This document shows, piece by piece, positions 45,510 through 54,187 of a stretch of 64,000 nucleotides of DNA. The number at the start of each line of letters is the position of its first letter. The stretch's first letter is position 1. The notes beneath the pieces are model-generated. The model searched no databases and was not told the origin of the DNA. It saw only the letters and a program-made list of their open reading frames with translations. The position numbers and the translations under genes were made by a program. The DNA is from Agromyces italicus DSM 16388 (GTDB lineage: Bacteria; Actinomycetota; Actinomycetes; Actinomycetales; Microbacteriaceae), in NCBI RefSeq assembly GCF_000421545.1, contig NZ_ATXF01000011.1:1-64000 (forward strand). Direction: 5' to 3'.

Positions 45510-46182
45510 CGCACTCCCGGTGCATCGACACCGGCTCGCGATCCTCGACGACCACAGTCTGATCGTCGACAGTCTCGCGCGGTGGTTCGTCGACCGCGCG
45601 GCCGATTTCGACGTGGTCGTCACCGCGACCTCGTGGATGGATCTCGTGCGCAGCCCCGAGTTTCCGGTCGACATCGTCCTGATGGACCTCCAGCTCCCCG
45701 ACGGGGTGTCGATCGAGTCGCGCATCAGGGCGTGCCGTGCCGCACGAGCGCGGGTGATCGTGGTGACCGCGCTCGACGACGACGACTCGCGTGAGCGCAG
45801 CATGGCTGCGGGGGCGGCCGGCTTCGTCTCGAAGACCCTCCCCGCCGAGGTGCTCGTCGACTATGCGCGCCGCGTCATGCGCGGCGAGCGGCTGCCGCGG
45901 CAGGCATCCCGACTCGGTGCCCGCCGCGCCGGTGAACCCGGCGCGGACGGCGCGGTCGCGACGATGTCGGGCGTGCACCTCAGCCCCGCCGAAGAGAAGG
46001 CGCTGCGCTACTACGCCCAGGGGCTCAGCACCCTCGAGGTCGCCCAGCGCATGGACGTCGGCTACGAGACCGCGAAGACCTACCTGCGCCGGGTGCGCGA
46101 GAAGTACGCGAAGGTCGGCCGGCCTGCGAGCCGCAAGGCCGAGCTGATTCGTCGCGCTGCCGAAGACGGGTTCCTCGAGTAG
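45496..46182 (+). CDS. LuxR-family response regulator
   Basis: The 228-residue protein has a receiver domain (LAILDDHSLIVDSLARWF, phospho-Asp in IVLMDLQLPDG near residue 75, switch VTALDD and Lys in FVSKTLPAE) and a C-terminal HTH (LSPAEEKALRYYAQGLSTLEVAQRMDVGYETAKTYLRRVREKYAKVGR). It is the output of the kinase pair directly upstream, with which it overlaps. Thymidine kinase begins right after its stop codon, so tdk may be co-transcribed. Confidence 0.92.
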   Translation: MSSTDALPVHRHRLAILDDHSLIVDSLARWFVDRAADFDVVVTATSWMDLVRSPEFPVDIVLMDLQLPDGVSIESRIRACRAARARVIVVTALDDDDSRERSMAAGAAGFVSKTLPAEVLVDYARRVMRGERLPRQASRLGARRAGEPGADGAVATMSGVHLSPAEEKALRYYAQGLSTLEVAQRMDVGYETAKTYLRRVREKYAKVGRPASRKAELIRRAAEDGFLE

Positions 46183-46797
46183 ATGGCGAAACTGTACTTC
46201 CGCTACGGCGCGATGAACTCCGGCAAGTCGACGGCATTGCTCCAGGCGGCGTTCAACTATGAAGAGCGCGGGCACCGGGTGCTTCTCGCGAAGCCCGCGG
46301 TCGACACGAAGGGCGACCACGGCATCGTCTCGCGCCTCGGCGTCGTGCGCGCGGTCGACTTCGTCATCGAACCGGATGCCCCGGTGCGGCTCAGGTTCGA
46401 GGGGCTGCGCACGCACGTGCTCGAGGAGTCGGGCCGTGACGTGAGCTGCCTGCTCGTCGACGAGGCGCAATTCCTCTCGTCCGAGCAGGTCGACGACCTC
46501 CTCCGCATCGCGCTGATCGACGGCATCCCGGTGCTCGCGTACGGTATTCGCACCGACTTCCAGACCGTCGCGTTCCCCGGCAGCCGACGCCTCCTCGAGG
46601 TCTCGCACTCGCTCGAAGAGCTGAAGACGATCTGCCGGTGCGGGCGCAAGGCGATCTTCAACGGACGCAGCGTCGACGGGCGGTACATCTTCGACGGCGA
46701 GCAGGTCGCGATCGACGGCGTCGAGGTCGAGTACGAGTCGCTCTGCGGTGTCTGCTACCTGCAGGAGTCGGGCGGCGTGCTCAACGGGCGTCACTGA
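46183..46797 (+). CDS. tdk: Thymidine kinase (type II, zinc-binding)
   Basis: This salvage enzyme phosphorylates thymidine to dTMP. The 204-residue protein has Walker A GAMNSGKST (residues 9-17), the LLVDEAQFLS Walker B, the lasso with YGIRTDF, and zinc-ligand cysteines CRCGRKA and CGVCY. The ATG immediately follows the response regulator stop (TAGATG), suggesting coupling by reinitiation, an odd pairing that may simply reflect operon fusion. Confidence 0.96.
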   Translation: MAKLYFRYGAMNSGKSTALLQAAFNYEERGHRVLLAKPAVDTKGDHGIVSRLGVVRAVDFVIEPDAPVRLRFEGLRTHVLEESGRDVSCLLVDEAQFLSSEQVDDLLRIALIDGIPVLAYGIRTDFQTVAFPGSRRLLEVSHSLEELKTICRCGRKAIFNGRSVDGRYIFDGEQVAIDGVEVEYESLCGVCYLQESGGVLNGRH

Positions 46798-46848
46798 CCG
46801 GATGTCTCGTGGGCGAGTCCGTGCGTGGAGCGTCGACCTCGGGGCGGC

Positions 46849-46869
46849 TAGAATTACCCCAGTTTGGGG
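46849..46869 (+). promoter_or_regulatory. Promoter region of the exopolysaccharide operon with CCCCA-GTT-TGGGG
   Basis: TAGAAT (46849-46854) is a good -10 candidate. Just downstream, at the likely start of transcription, is the palindrome CCCCA-GTT-TGGGG (46857-46869), leaving about 140 nt of leader before the GTG at 47010. A similar palindrome lies upstream of the ScyD-like gene. Confidence 0.5.
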
Positions 46870-47009
46870 GCGCAGCGATTCGGCTCAGCCGTGCAATCTC
46901 GGGGGAGTCGCTCACTCGCGTGTCGTGACGGGCCAGAATCGATGTGCCCGCATGCAACACTGAATTGCCAGGGGGCGCACCGCGACCCTTCATCGAATGA
47001 AAGGCCGTC

Positions 47010-48428
47010 GTGGAGCTACGAGACTATGTGCGCATTCTGCACAAGAGCTGGGTGCTCATCCTCGTCTGTCTGCTCCTCGGCGTCGGCGCTGCGGCCGCCT
47101 ACTCGATCGTGGTGGCGCCGAAGTACGAGGCCACGACCGAGCTCTACGTCTCGGTGCGCGCCGGCGAAGGGTCGGCGACCGGTGAACTCGTGCAGGGCAC
47201 GACGTTCGCCCGTCAGGCGGTGACCAGCTACGTCGATGTCGTGAACAGCGCGATCGTGCTCGACCCGGTGATCGCCGAGCTCGGTCTCGACATGACAGCC
47301 GGTGAGCTCGCGCCGCATGTCGTCGCCAGTTCGCCGCTCAACACCGTGCTGATCGACATCACCGTGACCGAGAACGACCCCGAGCAGGCCGCCGAGATCG
47401 CGAACGCGGTCGGCGCGCATTTCGCCGACGTCGTCGTGAACGACCTCGAGAAGCCCGAAGGCGAGGGGGCGAGCCTCGTCAAGATCGAGACGATCCAGCC
47501 GGCCGTCGTACCGGCGAAGCCGTCGAGCCCGAACGTGCCGCTGAACATCGCGCTCGGCGCGCTCATCGGCCTGGCCCTCGGTATCGGCATCGCGGTGCTG
47601 CGCAGTGTGCTCGACACCCGCATCCACTCGCTGCACGACATCGCGCAGGTGACCGACAAGCCGCTGCTCGGCGGCATCGCGCTCGACCCCGAGGCCAAGA
47701 AGCGCCCGCTCATCGTGCACGCCGACCCGCGCAACCCGCGCGCCGAGTCGTTCCGCAGCCTTCGCACGAACCTCCAGTTCGTGAACGTCGAGGGCGGCCC
47801 GCGCAGCTTCGTCATCTCGAGCGCGGGGCCCGGCGAGGGCAAATCGACCACGACGGCGAACCTCGCGATCTCGCTCTCCGAGACGGGCGCGAAGGTTGCC
47901 CTCATCGACGGCGACCTGCGCCTGCCGAAGGTGGCCGACTACATGGGCATCGAGGGCGGTGTCGGCCTCACCGATGTGCTCATCGGCCGCGCCGAGATCG
48001 TCGACGTGCTGCAGAAGTGGGGTCGCGGAAAGCTCTTCGTGCTGCCCGCCGGCCGCATTCCGCCGAATCCGAGCGAGCTGCTCGGCTCTGCGGCGATGGC
48101 GCGCCTGCTCGAGCAGCTGACCGCGCAGTTCGACTACGTGCTCATCGACGCACCGCCCCTGCTGCTCGTCACCGACGCTGCGGTGGTCTCGAAGCTCACC
48201 GGCGGTGCGATCCTCGTCGCGGCATCGGGTGCCACGAAGAAGCAGGAGCTCGCGGGTGCGGTGCGCTCGCTCGAGGCGATCGGCAGCCGCCTGCTCGGCG
48301 TCATCGTCACGATGCTGCCGACGAAGGGGCCCGACAGCTACGGCTACGGCGCGTACACGTACGGCATGACCCACGACCTCGAAGAGATCGACGAGGCCAC
48401 CCGCGACCGCGGCAGGAGAAGCGCGTGA
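47010..48428 (+). CDS. Polysaccharide co-polymerase fused to bacterial tyrosine kinase (Wzz/BY-kinase)
   Basis: The 472-residue membrane protein controls exopolysaccharide chain length and export. It has a Wzz domain with two membrane helices (about 15-35 and 178-198). A cytosolic BY-kinase domain follows: Walker A GPGEGKST (about residue 272), Walker A' VALIDGDLRLPK (about 297) and Walker B YVLIDAPPLL (about 377). The tail contains four tyrosines (Y444, Y446, Y449, Y451), the expected autophosphorylation cluster. GTG 47010. Its stop overlaps the phosphatase gene (GTGA), pairing the kinase with its probable phosphatase. Confidence 0.93.
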   Translation: MELRDYVRILHKSWVLILVCLLLGVGAAAAYSIVVAPKYEATTELYVSVRAGEGSATGELVQGTTFARQAVTSYVDVVNSAIVLDPVIAELGLDMTAGELAPHVVASSPLNTVLIDITVTENDPEQAAEIANAVGAHFADVVVNDLEKPEGEGASLVKIETIQPAVVPAKPSSPNVPLNIALGALIGLALGIGIAVLRSVLDTRIHSLHDIAQVTDKPLLGGIALDPEAKKRPLIVHADPRNPRAESFRSLRTNLQFVNVEGGPRSFVISSAGPGEGKSTTTANLAISLSETGAKVALIDGDLRLPKVADYMGIEGGVGLTDVLIGRAEIVDVLQKWGRGKLFVLPAGRIPPNPSELLGSAAMARLLEQLTAQFDYVLIDAPPLLLVTDAAVVSKLTGGAILVAASGATKKQELAGAVRSLEAIGSRLLGVIVTMLPTKGPDSYGYGAYTYGMTHDLEEIDEATRDRGRRSA

Positions 48429-49066
48429 CCTTCCGCATCCTCACTGTCTGCTCTGGCAATATCTGCCGCTCGCCGCTGGCCGAGCAGTTGCTGCGCGCCG
48501 GGCTCGCGCAGATTCCGGGCGTCGAGGTGTCGAGCGCCGGCACGATCGCGATGGTCGACTCGGGCATGCCTGCCCAGGCCGCTGCGCTCTCGGCACGCTT
48601 CGGTGCGACGGATGCCTCGGCGCACCGCGCCCGCCAGCTCGATGAGCAGCTGATCCGCGGGGCCGATCTCGTGCTCGGTCTCGCCCGCGAGCACCGACGT
48701 GCGATCGTCGAGCACGTGCCTGCCGCGACGCGCAAGGCGTTCACGCTGCGCGAGTTCGCGCACCTCGCGGCGGCCGTGACCGACGAAGATCTCGACGACG
48801 CGCTCTCGCTGCTCCCGCTGGTCGATCCCGTCGAAACCATGCCTGTCGAAACCGAATCTGCCGCGGTCGACGCCCGCCTCCGTGCCGCCGTCATCGCCGC
48901 CGCATCCCTCCGCGGTGTCGTCGCGCCCCTCGACAACCCCGACGACGCCGACGTGATCGACCCGTACCGCCAGTCAGACGCGGTCTACGAGACCTCCGCA
49001 TCGCAGCTCGTGCCGGCCGTGCAGGCGACGGTCGACCTGTTCGTGCGAGCGGCGCAGCGCGGGTAG
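48425..49066 (+). CDS. Low-molecular-weight protein tyrosine phosphatase
   Basis: The 213-residue cytosolic enzyme has the N-terminal P-loop C9-SGNIC-R15-S and the catalytic aspartate in the DPYRQS segment near residue 180. At 213 residues it is longer than the usual 150-200, with an insert around residues 115-165. It most likely dephosphorylates the Tyr-rich tail of the BY-kinase encoded upstream, cycling polymerisation on and off. GTG start, coupled to the kinase by GTGA. Confidence 0.92.
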   Translation: MTFRILTVCSGNICRSPLAEQLLRAGLAQIPGVEVSSAGTIAMVDSGMPAQAAALSARFGATDASAHRARQLDEQLIRGADLVLGLAREHRRAIVEHVPAATRKAFTLREFAHLAAAVTDEDLDDALSLLPLVDPVETMPVETESAAVDARLRAAVIAAASLRGVVAPLDNPDDADVIDPYRQSDAVYETSASQLVPAVQATVDLFVRAAQRG

Positions 49067-49075
49067 GCGGTCATC

Positions 49076-50041
49076 ATGGCGAAATCAGCACGACGACCCG
49101 ACCACCACGGGCGCAGTGGGCGACGGGTGTGGTCGGTCGTCGGCCTCGTCGCACTCGGCGTCGTGGTGTTCGCGCTCGTGCTGTTCGCGCTCGGTGAGAA
49201 CCGCGGCGTCGAGAACGCCGGGAGCACGCCCGGGGCGAGCACGTCGGCGACCGCCCCGTCGACACCGCCGGTCGAGACGCCCGCATTCGAACCTGCCGAG
49301 GCCGCGCCGAAGGTCGCGGTGCCCGCTCGCGTGCTCGGCGCCCTCGACGGCGCTCTGGCGGTGCGTGCGGCGAGCACGACCTGCCCCGACCCGACGACGA
49401 TCGAGGTCACCGAAGACGGTGGCGCGAACTGGGAGGCGTTCGAGGCGCCCGGCGTCTCGGCTGTGCAGCGCATCGTGCCCGGCGGCGACGCGTTCATCGG
49501 TCTGATCGGCCTCGCGGCAGAGGGGTGCGCGCCTCAGTACGAGCGCACGTTCACCGGCGGCGAGGCCTGGGAGCCCGCGCCCGACGAGCTCGTCGCGTCG
49601 TGGTACGTCGACCCGGCCGACCGCGCCGTCGTGCACTCGCCCGCCGGCGACGTCGCCGCCCCGTGCGGCGTCGTCGTTCAGCTCGCGGCGATCGACGAGA
49701 CATCCGCGGCCGTGCTCTGCGACGACGCGACCGTGCACGCGACGGCTGACGCCGGGGCGAGCTGGGGCGCTGCGGTGCCGGTGTCGGGCGCGGTTGCGAT
49801 CACCGCCGGCGGCGCGGGCTACCGGGTCGCGGTCGCGAATGTCGACGGATGCGCCGGGGCCCAACTCGTCGAGTTGGCGGCGGATGGCGGCTCACTCGCC
49901 GCGGGCGCCGGCGGGGCGTGCCTCGAGTCCTCCGTCAGCGCCGGGGGAGTGGCCGTGGCGTCGGGCGACGACGGCTCGGTGTGGATGTGGGTGGGCGATG
50001 TGCTCGCACGGAGTGATGATGGTGGGGGTTCGTGGCTGTGA
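49076..50041 (+). CDS. Membrane-anchored or exported protein with Asp-box (BNR) repeats
   Basis: The 321-residue protein has a basic N-terminus, one hydrophobic helix (about residues 20-42), a Pro/Thr/Ser-rich stalk (about 48-80) and an extracellular domain with Asp-box-like repeats: TEDGGANWEAF, TADAGASWGAA and RSDDGGGSW. Such repeats mark beta-propellers of the sialidase or photosystem-assembly type. No sialidase active-site residues were recognised. Its place inside the exopolysaccharide operon suggests a role at the envelope. Its stop overlaps the next gene, whose GTG lies 10 bp upstream of the stop codon. Confidence 0.72.
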   Translation: MAKSARRPDHHGRSGRRVWSVVGLVALGVVVFALVLFALGENRGVENAGSTPGASTSATAPSTPPVETPAFEPAEAAPKVAVPARVLGALDGALAVRAASTTCPDPTTIEVTEDGGANWEAFEAPGVSAVQRIVPGGDAFIGLIGLAAEGCAPQYERTFTGGEAWEPAPDELVASWYVDPADRAVVHSPAGDVAAPCGVVVQLAAIDETSAAVLCDDATVHATADAGASWGAAVPVSGAVAITAGGAGYRVAVANVDGCAGAQLVELAADGGSLAAGAGGACLESSVSAGGVAVASGDDGSVWMWVGDVLARSDDGGGSWL

Positions 50042-51882
50042 TCAGCAGCAAGGATCGAAGGCTGATGGAAAGTGGCTACGAGATGAAGTCCGTACGATTC
50101 GGCACGCAGTATGGCTTGGATGCCGCAGCGTGGGCGGTCGCGATCCTTCTCGCACAGGTCTTTCGCTATGAGTTCAGAGTCGACTCGATCGCCATCGTCT
50201 CGACGCTGCTCTTCATTTCCGGCGCGGTCGTGCTGCAATGGGTGATCGGCTGGATGTTCTCGCTCTACCACGGGCGGTTCACGTATACGACGTTCGACGA
50301 AGTACGGGCATTGAGCGGTGCAGTACTCGTCGTCTCCCTGATACTCGCGGTACCTGTGCTGATATTCGGGGAGGCGTTGGGCCTGCCTCGCAGCACGATT
50401 CTCATCGCGGCACCGATCGCGCTCGTTCTCATGTTCGCTGTGAGATACCTGAAGCGGCTGTACGTCGAGCACAGGCAGCGACCAGGAGCCGACGCCGAGC
50501 GGGTGATCATTTATGGAGCGGGCTACCTCGGCACTACCATCGCACGGCGGATGCTGACGGATACCGAGTCGCGGTATCTTCCGGTCGCCTACCTCGACGA
50601 TGCACCCGGTTTGCGAAATACCCGCCGTTCGGGCGTGTCGGTGAGAGGCAGATTCGAAGACCTCCAGAGCGCGGTGGAATCGACGAATGCCTCGGTTCTC
50701 GTGGTGGCGATCGGTCGCGCGGACACGGAGCTCATGCAGCGCGTCAACTTCGAGGGACAGCGCCTCGGCCTCCGAGTCAAGGTGTTGCCGCGCCTCGACG
50801 AGATCCTCTCGGGGGAACGCAGCGTCGCTGACCTGCGGGATCTCTCGATCGAGGATCTGATCGGCCGTCACCCTGTCGACACCGATGTCGCCTCGATCGC
50901 CGGATATCTCCGGGGCAAGTGCGTGCTTGTCACAGGCGCAGGAGGATCGATCGGCTCTGAGCTCTGCCGACAGATCGTCAAGTATGAGCCCGCGGAACTC
51001 ATCATGCTCGATCGCGACGAGACCGGTTTGCAGGCCGCACAGTTGGGTGCATTCGGTCATGGGCTGCTCGACACGCGAGACGTCGTGCTTGCGGACATCC
51101 GTGACGTAGTGGCGCTGAATGCCGTTTTCGAGGAGCGAACGCCGGAGGTCGTATTCCACGCCGCTGCGCTCAAGCATCTCCCCATGCTGGAGCAGTATCC
51201 GGAGGAAGCTTGGAAGACCAACGTGCTCGGTACCCTCAACGTCCTGAAGGCGGCGAGATCTGTTGGCGTGGCGACCTTCGTCAACATCTCGACGGACAAG
51301 GCGGCCAACCCGACCAGCGTGTTGGGCCACTCCAAGCGAGTCGCTGAGAAGCTCACCGCGTGGATGTCAGCTGAGACTTCGCTCCGCTATCTCTCCGTGC
51401 GTTTCGGGAATGTGATCGGGAGCCGTGGCTCGATGCTGCCTACCTTCACCGCGCTGATTCAAGCCGGTCGACCCGTGACCGTGACGCACCCGGATGTGAC
51501 CCGCTACTTCATGACCATCCCGGAGGCGTGCCAGCTTGTCGTCCAGGCAGGTGGGATCGGTTCGCCCGGAGAGGTCCTCATTCTCGACATGGGCGAGCCG
51601 GTGCGCATCCTCGATGTTGCCAAACGGATGATCCAGATGTCGGGACGAGACATCGATATCGTGTTCACGGGCTTGAGGGAAGGCGAGAAGCTCCACGAAG
51701 AGCTCATCGGCGCGTCGGAGGCGACCGCCCGTCCGCTGCACCCGAAGATCTCACACGCTCGAGTCGACAGCATCCCTCCCGACCGGCTCGACTTCGACGG
51801 TTGGATGGCACGCATGGCAGGCAGCCCACGCGATAACCAGACCGCCGTTATCGAGGTTCGTCGGGGAGAGGAACGAAAGTGA
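50032..51882 (+). CDS. Nucleoside-diphosphate sugar 4,6-dehydratase, membrane-anchored (WbpM/CapD type)
   Basis: The 616-residue protein has four N-terminal helices (about 25-145), a first Rossmann domain (VIIYGAGYLGTTIARRML, about 157) and a catalytic SDR domain from about residue 300 (VLVTGAGGSIGSELCRQI, AALKHLPMLEQYPEEAW, NISTDKAANPTSVLGHSKRVAEKL). It probably converts UDP-GlcNAc to the 4-keto-6-deoxy sugar. Starts are uncertain: GTG 50032, GTG 50038 or ATG 50065. The gene marks the left edge of a lower-GC stretch and overlaps the aminotransferase gene. Confidence 0.9.
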   Translation: MAVISSKDRRLMESGYEMKSVRFGTQYGLDAAAWAVAILLAQVFRYEFRVDSIAIVSTLLFISGAVVLQWVIGWMFSLYHGRFTYTTFDEVRALSGAVLVVSLILAVPVLIFGEALGLPRSTILIAAPIALVLMFAVRYLKRLYVEHRQRPGADAERVIIYGAGYLGTTIARRMLTDTESRYLPVAYLDDAPGLRNTRRSGVSVRGRFEDLQSAVESTNASVLVVAIGRADTELMQRVNFEGQRLGLRVKVLPRLDEILSGERSVADLRDLSIEDLIGRHPVDTDVASIAGYLRGKCVLVTGAGGSIGSELCRQIVKYEPAELIMLDRDETGLQAAQLGAFGHGLLDTRDVVLADIRDVVALNAVFEERTPEVVFHAAALKHLPMLEQYPEEAWKTNVLGTLNVLKAARSVGVATFVNISTDKAANPTSVLGHSKRVAEKLTAWMSAETSLRYLSVRFGNVIGSRGSMLPTFTALIQAGRPVTVTHPDVTRYFMTIPEACQLVVQAGGIGSPGEVLILDMGEPVRILDVAKRMIQMSGRDIDIVFTGLREGEKLHEELIGASEATARPLHPKISHARVDSIPPDRLDFDGWMARMAGSPRDNQTAVIEVRRGEERK

Positions 51883-53084
51883 TCAATGTCCCGTTTTCGC
51901 CGCCAGACATCAATGAAGAGGATATCGCCGCGGTAAGTGCAGTTCTTCGGTCCGGGTGGGTCACAACCGGCCCGCAAGCGAAGATGTTCGAGCAGGAGAT
52001 TGCTGGGGCGTGCGGCACCGACCGCGCCGTCGTGCTGAACTCTGCGACTGCCGCTCTTGAACTCACGCTGCGAGTGCTCGGAGTTGGGCCGGGCGACGAC
52101 GTGATCACCACTGCATACACCTATACGGCCACTGCGAGCGTCATCCACCACGTCGGTGCGCGCATCGTCCTCGTGGATATCGCGGCGGACGGGTACGGCA
52201 TCGATGCCGATGCCGTGGCTCGGGCCATCACGCCCAGCACCAAGGCGGTAATCGGCGTCGACGTCGGCGGTGTCGTCAGCGACTACGACCGTCTGCGCAG
52301 TGTCGCCGAATCCGCTCGTCGATCGTTCCTGCCCAAAGGTCGAGTGCAGGAAGTTCTGGGGCGGATAGCGATCATCGCAGATGGTGCGCACTCGTTCGGC
52401 GCGACACGGCGCGGGCAGACGAGCGGAGCGGTCGCGGATTTCACGAGTTTCTCCTTCCACGCCGTGAAGAACTTGATTACCGCAGAAGGCGGCGCCGTCA
52501 CATGGCGAGCGGATCTCGGCCTCGACAATGAAGCCCTGTACCGTGACTTCATGCTGCTCTCGCTCCATGGGCAATCGAAGGATGCCTTCGCGAAGGCGAG
52601 GAACGGAGGTTGGGAGTACGACGTCGAGTTGCCCGGGTATAAGGCCAACATGACGGACATAATGGCTGCGCTCGGACGGTCGCAACTGAGACGCTATCCC
52701 GAGATGCTCGAACGGCGACGTGCAGTCGCCCTGTCGTACGACTCGGGCTTCGCGGATCTCGATGTGGCGCCGCTCCCGCACTCCACGGCGGACGGTGAAT
52801 CCAGCCTGCACCTCTACATGATCGACCTGGCCGGTCGCGGCGTAGAGCAAAGGAACGAGTTGATATCACTGCTTGCCGAACGAGGCGTTTCATCGAATGT
52901 TCACTACAAACCTCTGCCGACGCTCACCGCGTATCGGCGCATGGGGTTCGATATCGCGGACTTTCCAAAGGCCCACGAACGATACTCGAATGAGGTGACG
53001 CTGCCGTTGTTCTCAGCGATGGCCGACGAACAGGTCGACCATGTGATCGAGTCCTTCCGCAACGCGATAAACCAGATCTCGTGA
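51879..53084 (+). CDS. DegT/DnrJ/EryC1 sugar aminotransferase
   Basis: This PLP-dependent enzyme aminates a keto sugar nucleotide. The 401-residue protein has the N-terminal FSPPDINEEDIAAVSAVLRSGWVTTGP, the NSATAALELTLR substrate loop, Asp in IIADGAHSFGA and the PLP lysine K197 in FSFHAVKNLITAEGG. Acting after the 4,6-dehydratase, it probably yields a 4-amino-4,6-dideoxy sugar. GTG 51879 overlaps the dehydratase stop; GTGA also couples it to the ATP-grasp gene. Confidence 0.92.
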   Translation: MINVPFSPPDINEEDIAAVSAVLRSGWVTTGPQAKMFEQEIAGACGTDRAVVLNSATAALELTLRVLGVGPGDDVITTAYTYTATASVIHHVGARIVLVDIAADGYGIDADAVARAITPSTKAVIGVDVGGVVSDYDRLRSVAESARRSFLPKGRVQEVLGRIAIIADGAHSFGATRRGQTSGAVADFTSFSFHAVKNLITAEGGAVTWRADLGLDNEALYRDFMLLSLHGQSKDAFAKARNGGWEYDVELPGYKANMTDIMAALGRSQLRRYPEMLERRRAVALSYDSGFADLDVAPLPHSTADGESSLHLYMIDLAGRGVEQRNELISLLAERGVSSNVHYKPLPTLTAYRRMGFDIADFPKAHERYSNEVTLPLFSAMADEQVDHVIESFRNAINQIS

Positions 53085-54187
53085 AGACGCTACTTGTACT
53101 CGGCGCTTCGGCCGTGCAGTCGGATCTCGTGCGGGAAGCGAGCCGATTGGGCCACCGGACAGTGGTTTGCGCGGCATCGGAAGGGCCTGCGATGAGGCTG
53201 GCCACCGACTCTTGCATTCTCGATTTCTCGGATCGAGAGGCGGTCGTAGGGCTTGCGAGATCGGTCGAGGCCGACGCCGTTGTCTCAGTCGGTTCAGATA
53301 TCGCCGGGATCGTTGCTGCCGACGTGAGCGAACAATTGGAGCTGCCGACACTGGTGAGTTCGATCACCGCTGAGCTTTGCAATTCGAAAGGGCGGATGCG
53401 TGAGAGGCTTGCGTCGTCGCAGGCTGGGGTCGGATTCGAGGTGATCGGTCCGGGGGATCTGGCACGGCTCGAAACGGCCCAGTTGCCGGTCTTCGTGAAA
53501 CCCGCATCTGCGCAGGGGCAGCGCGCGATCGCGCTGGCTGAGGACAGAGAGTCCCTGCGAGAATCGGTGGCTGCCGCCCAAGCGGCGAGCCGAGACGGGC
53601 ACGCGATTCTGGAGGAATACCTCGACGGACCAGAACTGTCTGCCAACGGCTATGTCGTCGATGGGCGTGTCGTGTTCACTGCAGTGTCAGACAGGGAGAC
53701 GTGGCCGGCGTTCGTCGGATTGGTGAGCGCGCATCGGTGGCCGTCGGTGTGGGCATCTTCCGAACTTGAGTCGGAAGTCCATGCTCTGCTGCAGACGGTC
53801 GTTGATCGAATGAACATCGAACATGGCTCGGTCTACGCGCAGGTCAAGCTCTCAGGCGGGCGCCCTCGTCTCGTGGAAGTGGCGCCGCGACTCGACGGCT
53901 GCCACCTTTGGAGACTGATCCGGGCGGCTACGGGCGTCGACCTGCTTTCGATCGCGATCGAGCACACCATCGATGGACGGCAGCCGTCCGTGCGAGATTT
54001 CGAGCCGACCAAAGCACACCCGCACCGGCTCGACTTCATCTGTCAACCGACCGGGGGGAGCGCCGACTATTCAGGTTGGGTGGGAGGGCCGCTCGGAGGC
54101 ACCTACTACAATCAGGGCGACGAGATCCGTTCGGTGAACGGGCGCTTCGAGAAGATCGGTTACTCGATATCCGCGGTGCCGGAATGA
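53081..54187 (+). CDS. ATP-grasp ligase in the sugar-modification segment
   Basis: The 368-residue protein has a pre-ATP-grasp Rossmann-like domain (TLLVLGASAVQSDLVREASRLGHRTVV) and an ATP-grasp core: LPVFVKPASAQGQRAIALA with the ATP-binding Lys, AILEEYLDGPELSANGYV, and VEVAPRLDGCHLWRLI as the metal-binding end. ATP-grasp enzymes join a carboxylate to an amine or thiol. Between a sugar aminotransferase and an epimerase, it may attach an amino acid or another acid to the new amino group. The exact reaction is unknown. GTG start coupled by GTGA, stop by ATGA. Confidence 0.8.
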   Translation: MKTLLVLGASAVQSDLVREASRLGHRTVVCAASEGPAMRLATDSCILDFSDREAVVGLARSVEADAVVSVGSDIAGIVAADVSEQLELPTLVSSITAELCNSKGRMRERLASSQAGVGFEVIGPGDLARLETAQLPVFVKPASAQGQRAIALAEDRESLRESVAAAQAASRDGHAILEEYLDGPELSANGYVVDGRVVFTAVSDRETWPAFVGLVSAHRWPSVWASSELESEVHALLQTVVDRMNIEHGSVYAQVKLSGGRPRLVEVAPRLDGCHLWRLIRAATGVDLLSIAIEHTIDGRQPSVRDFEPTKAHPHRLDFICQPTGGSADYSGWVGGPLGGTYYNQGDEIRSVNGRFEKIGYSISAVPE

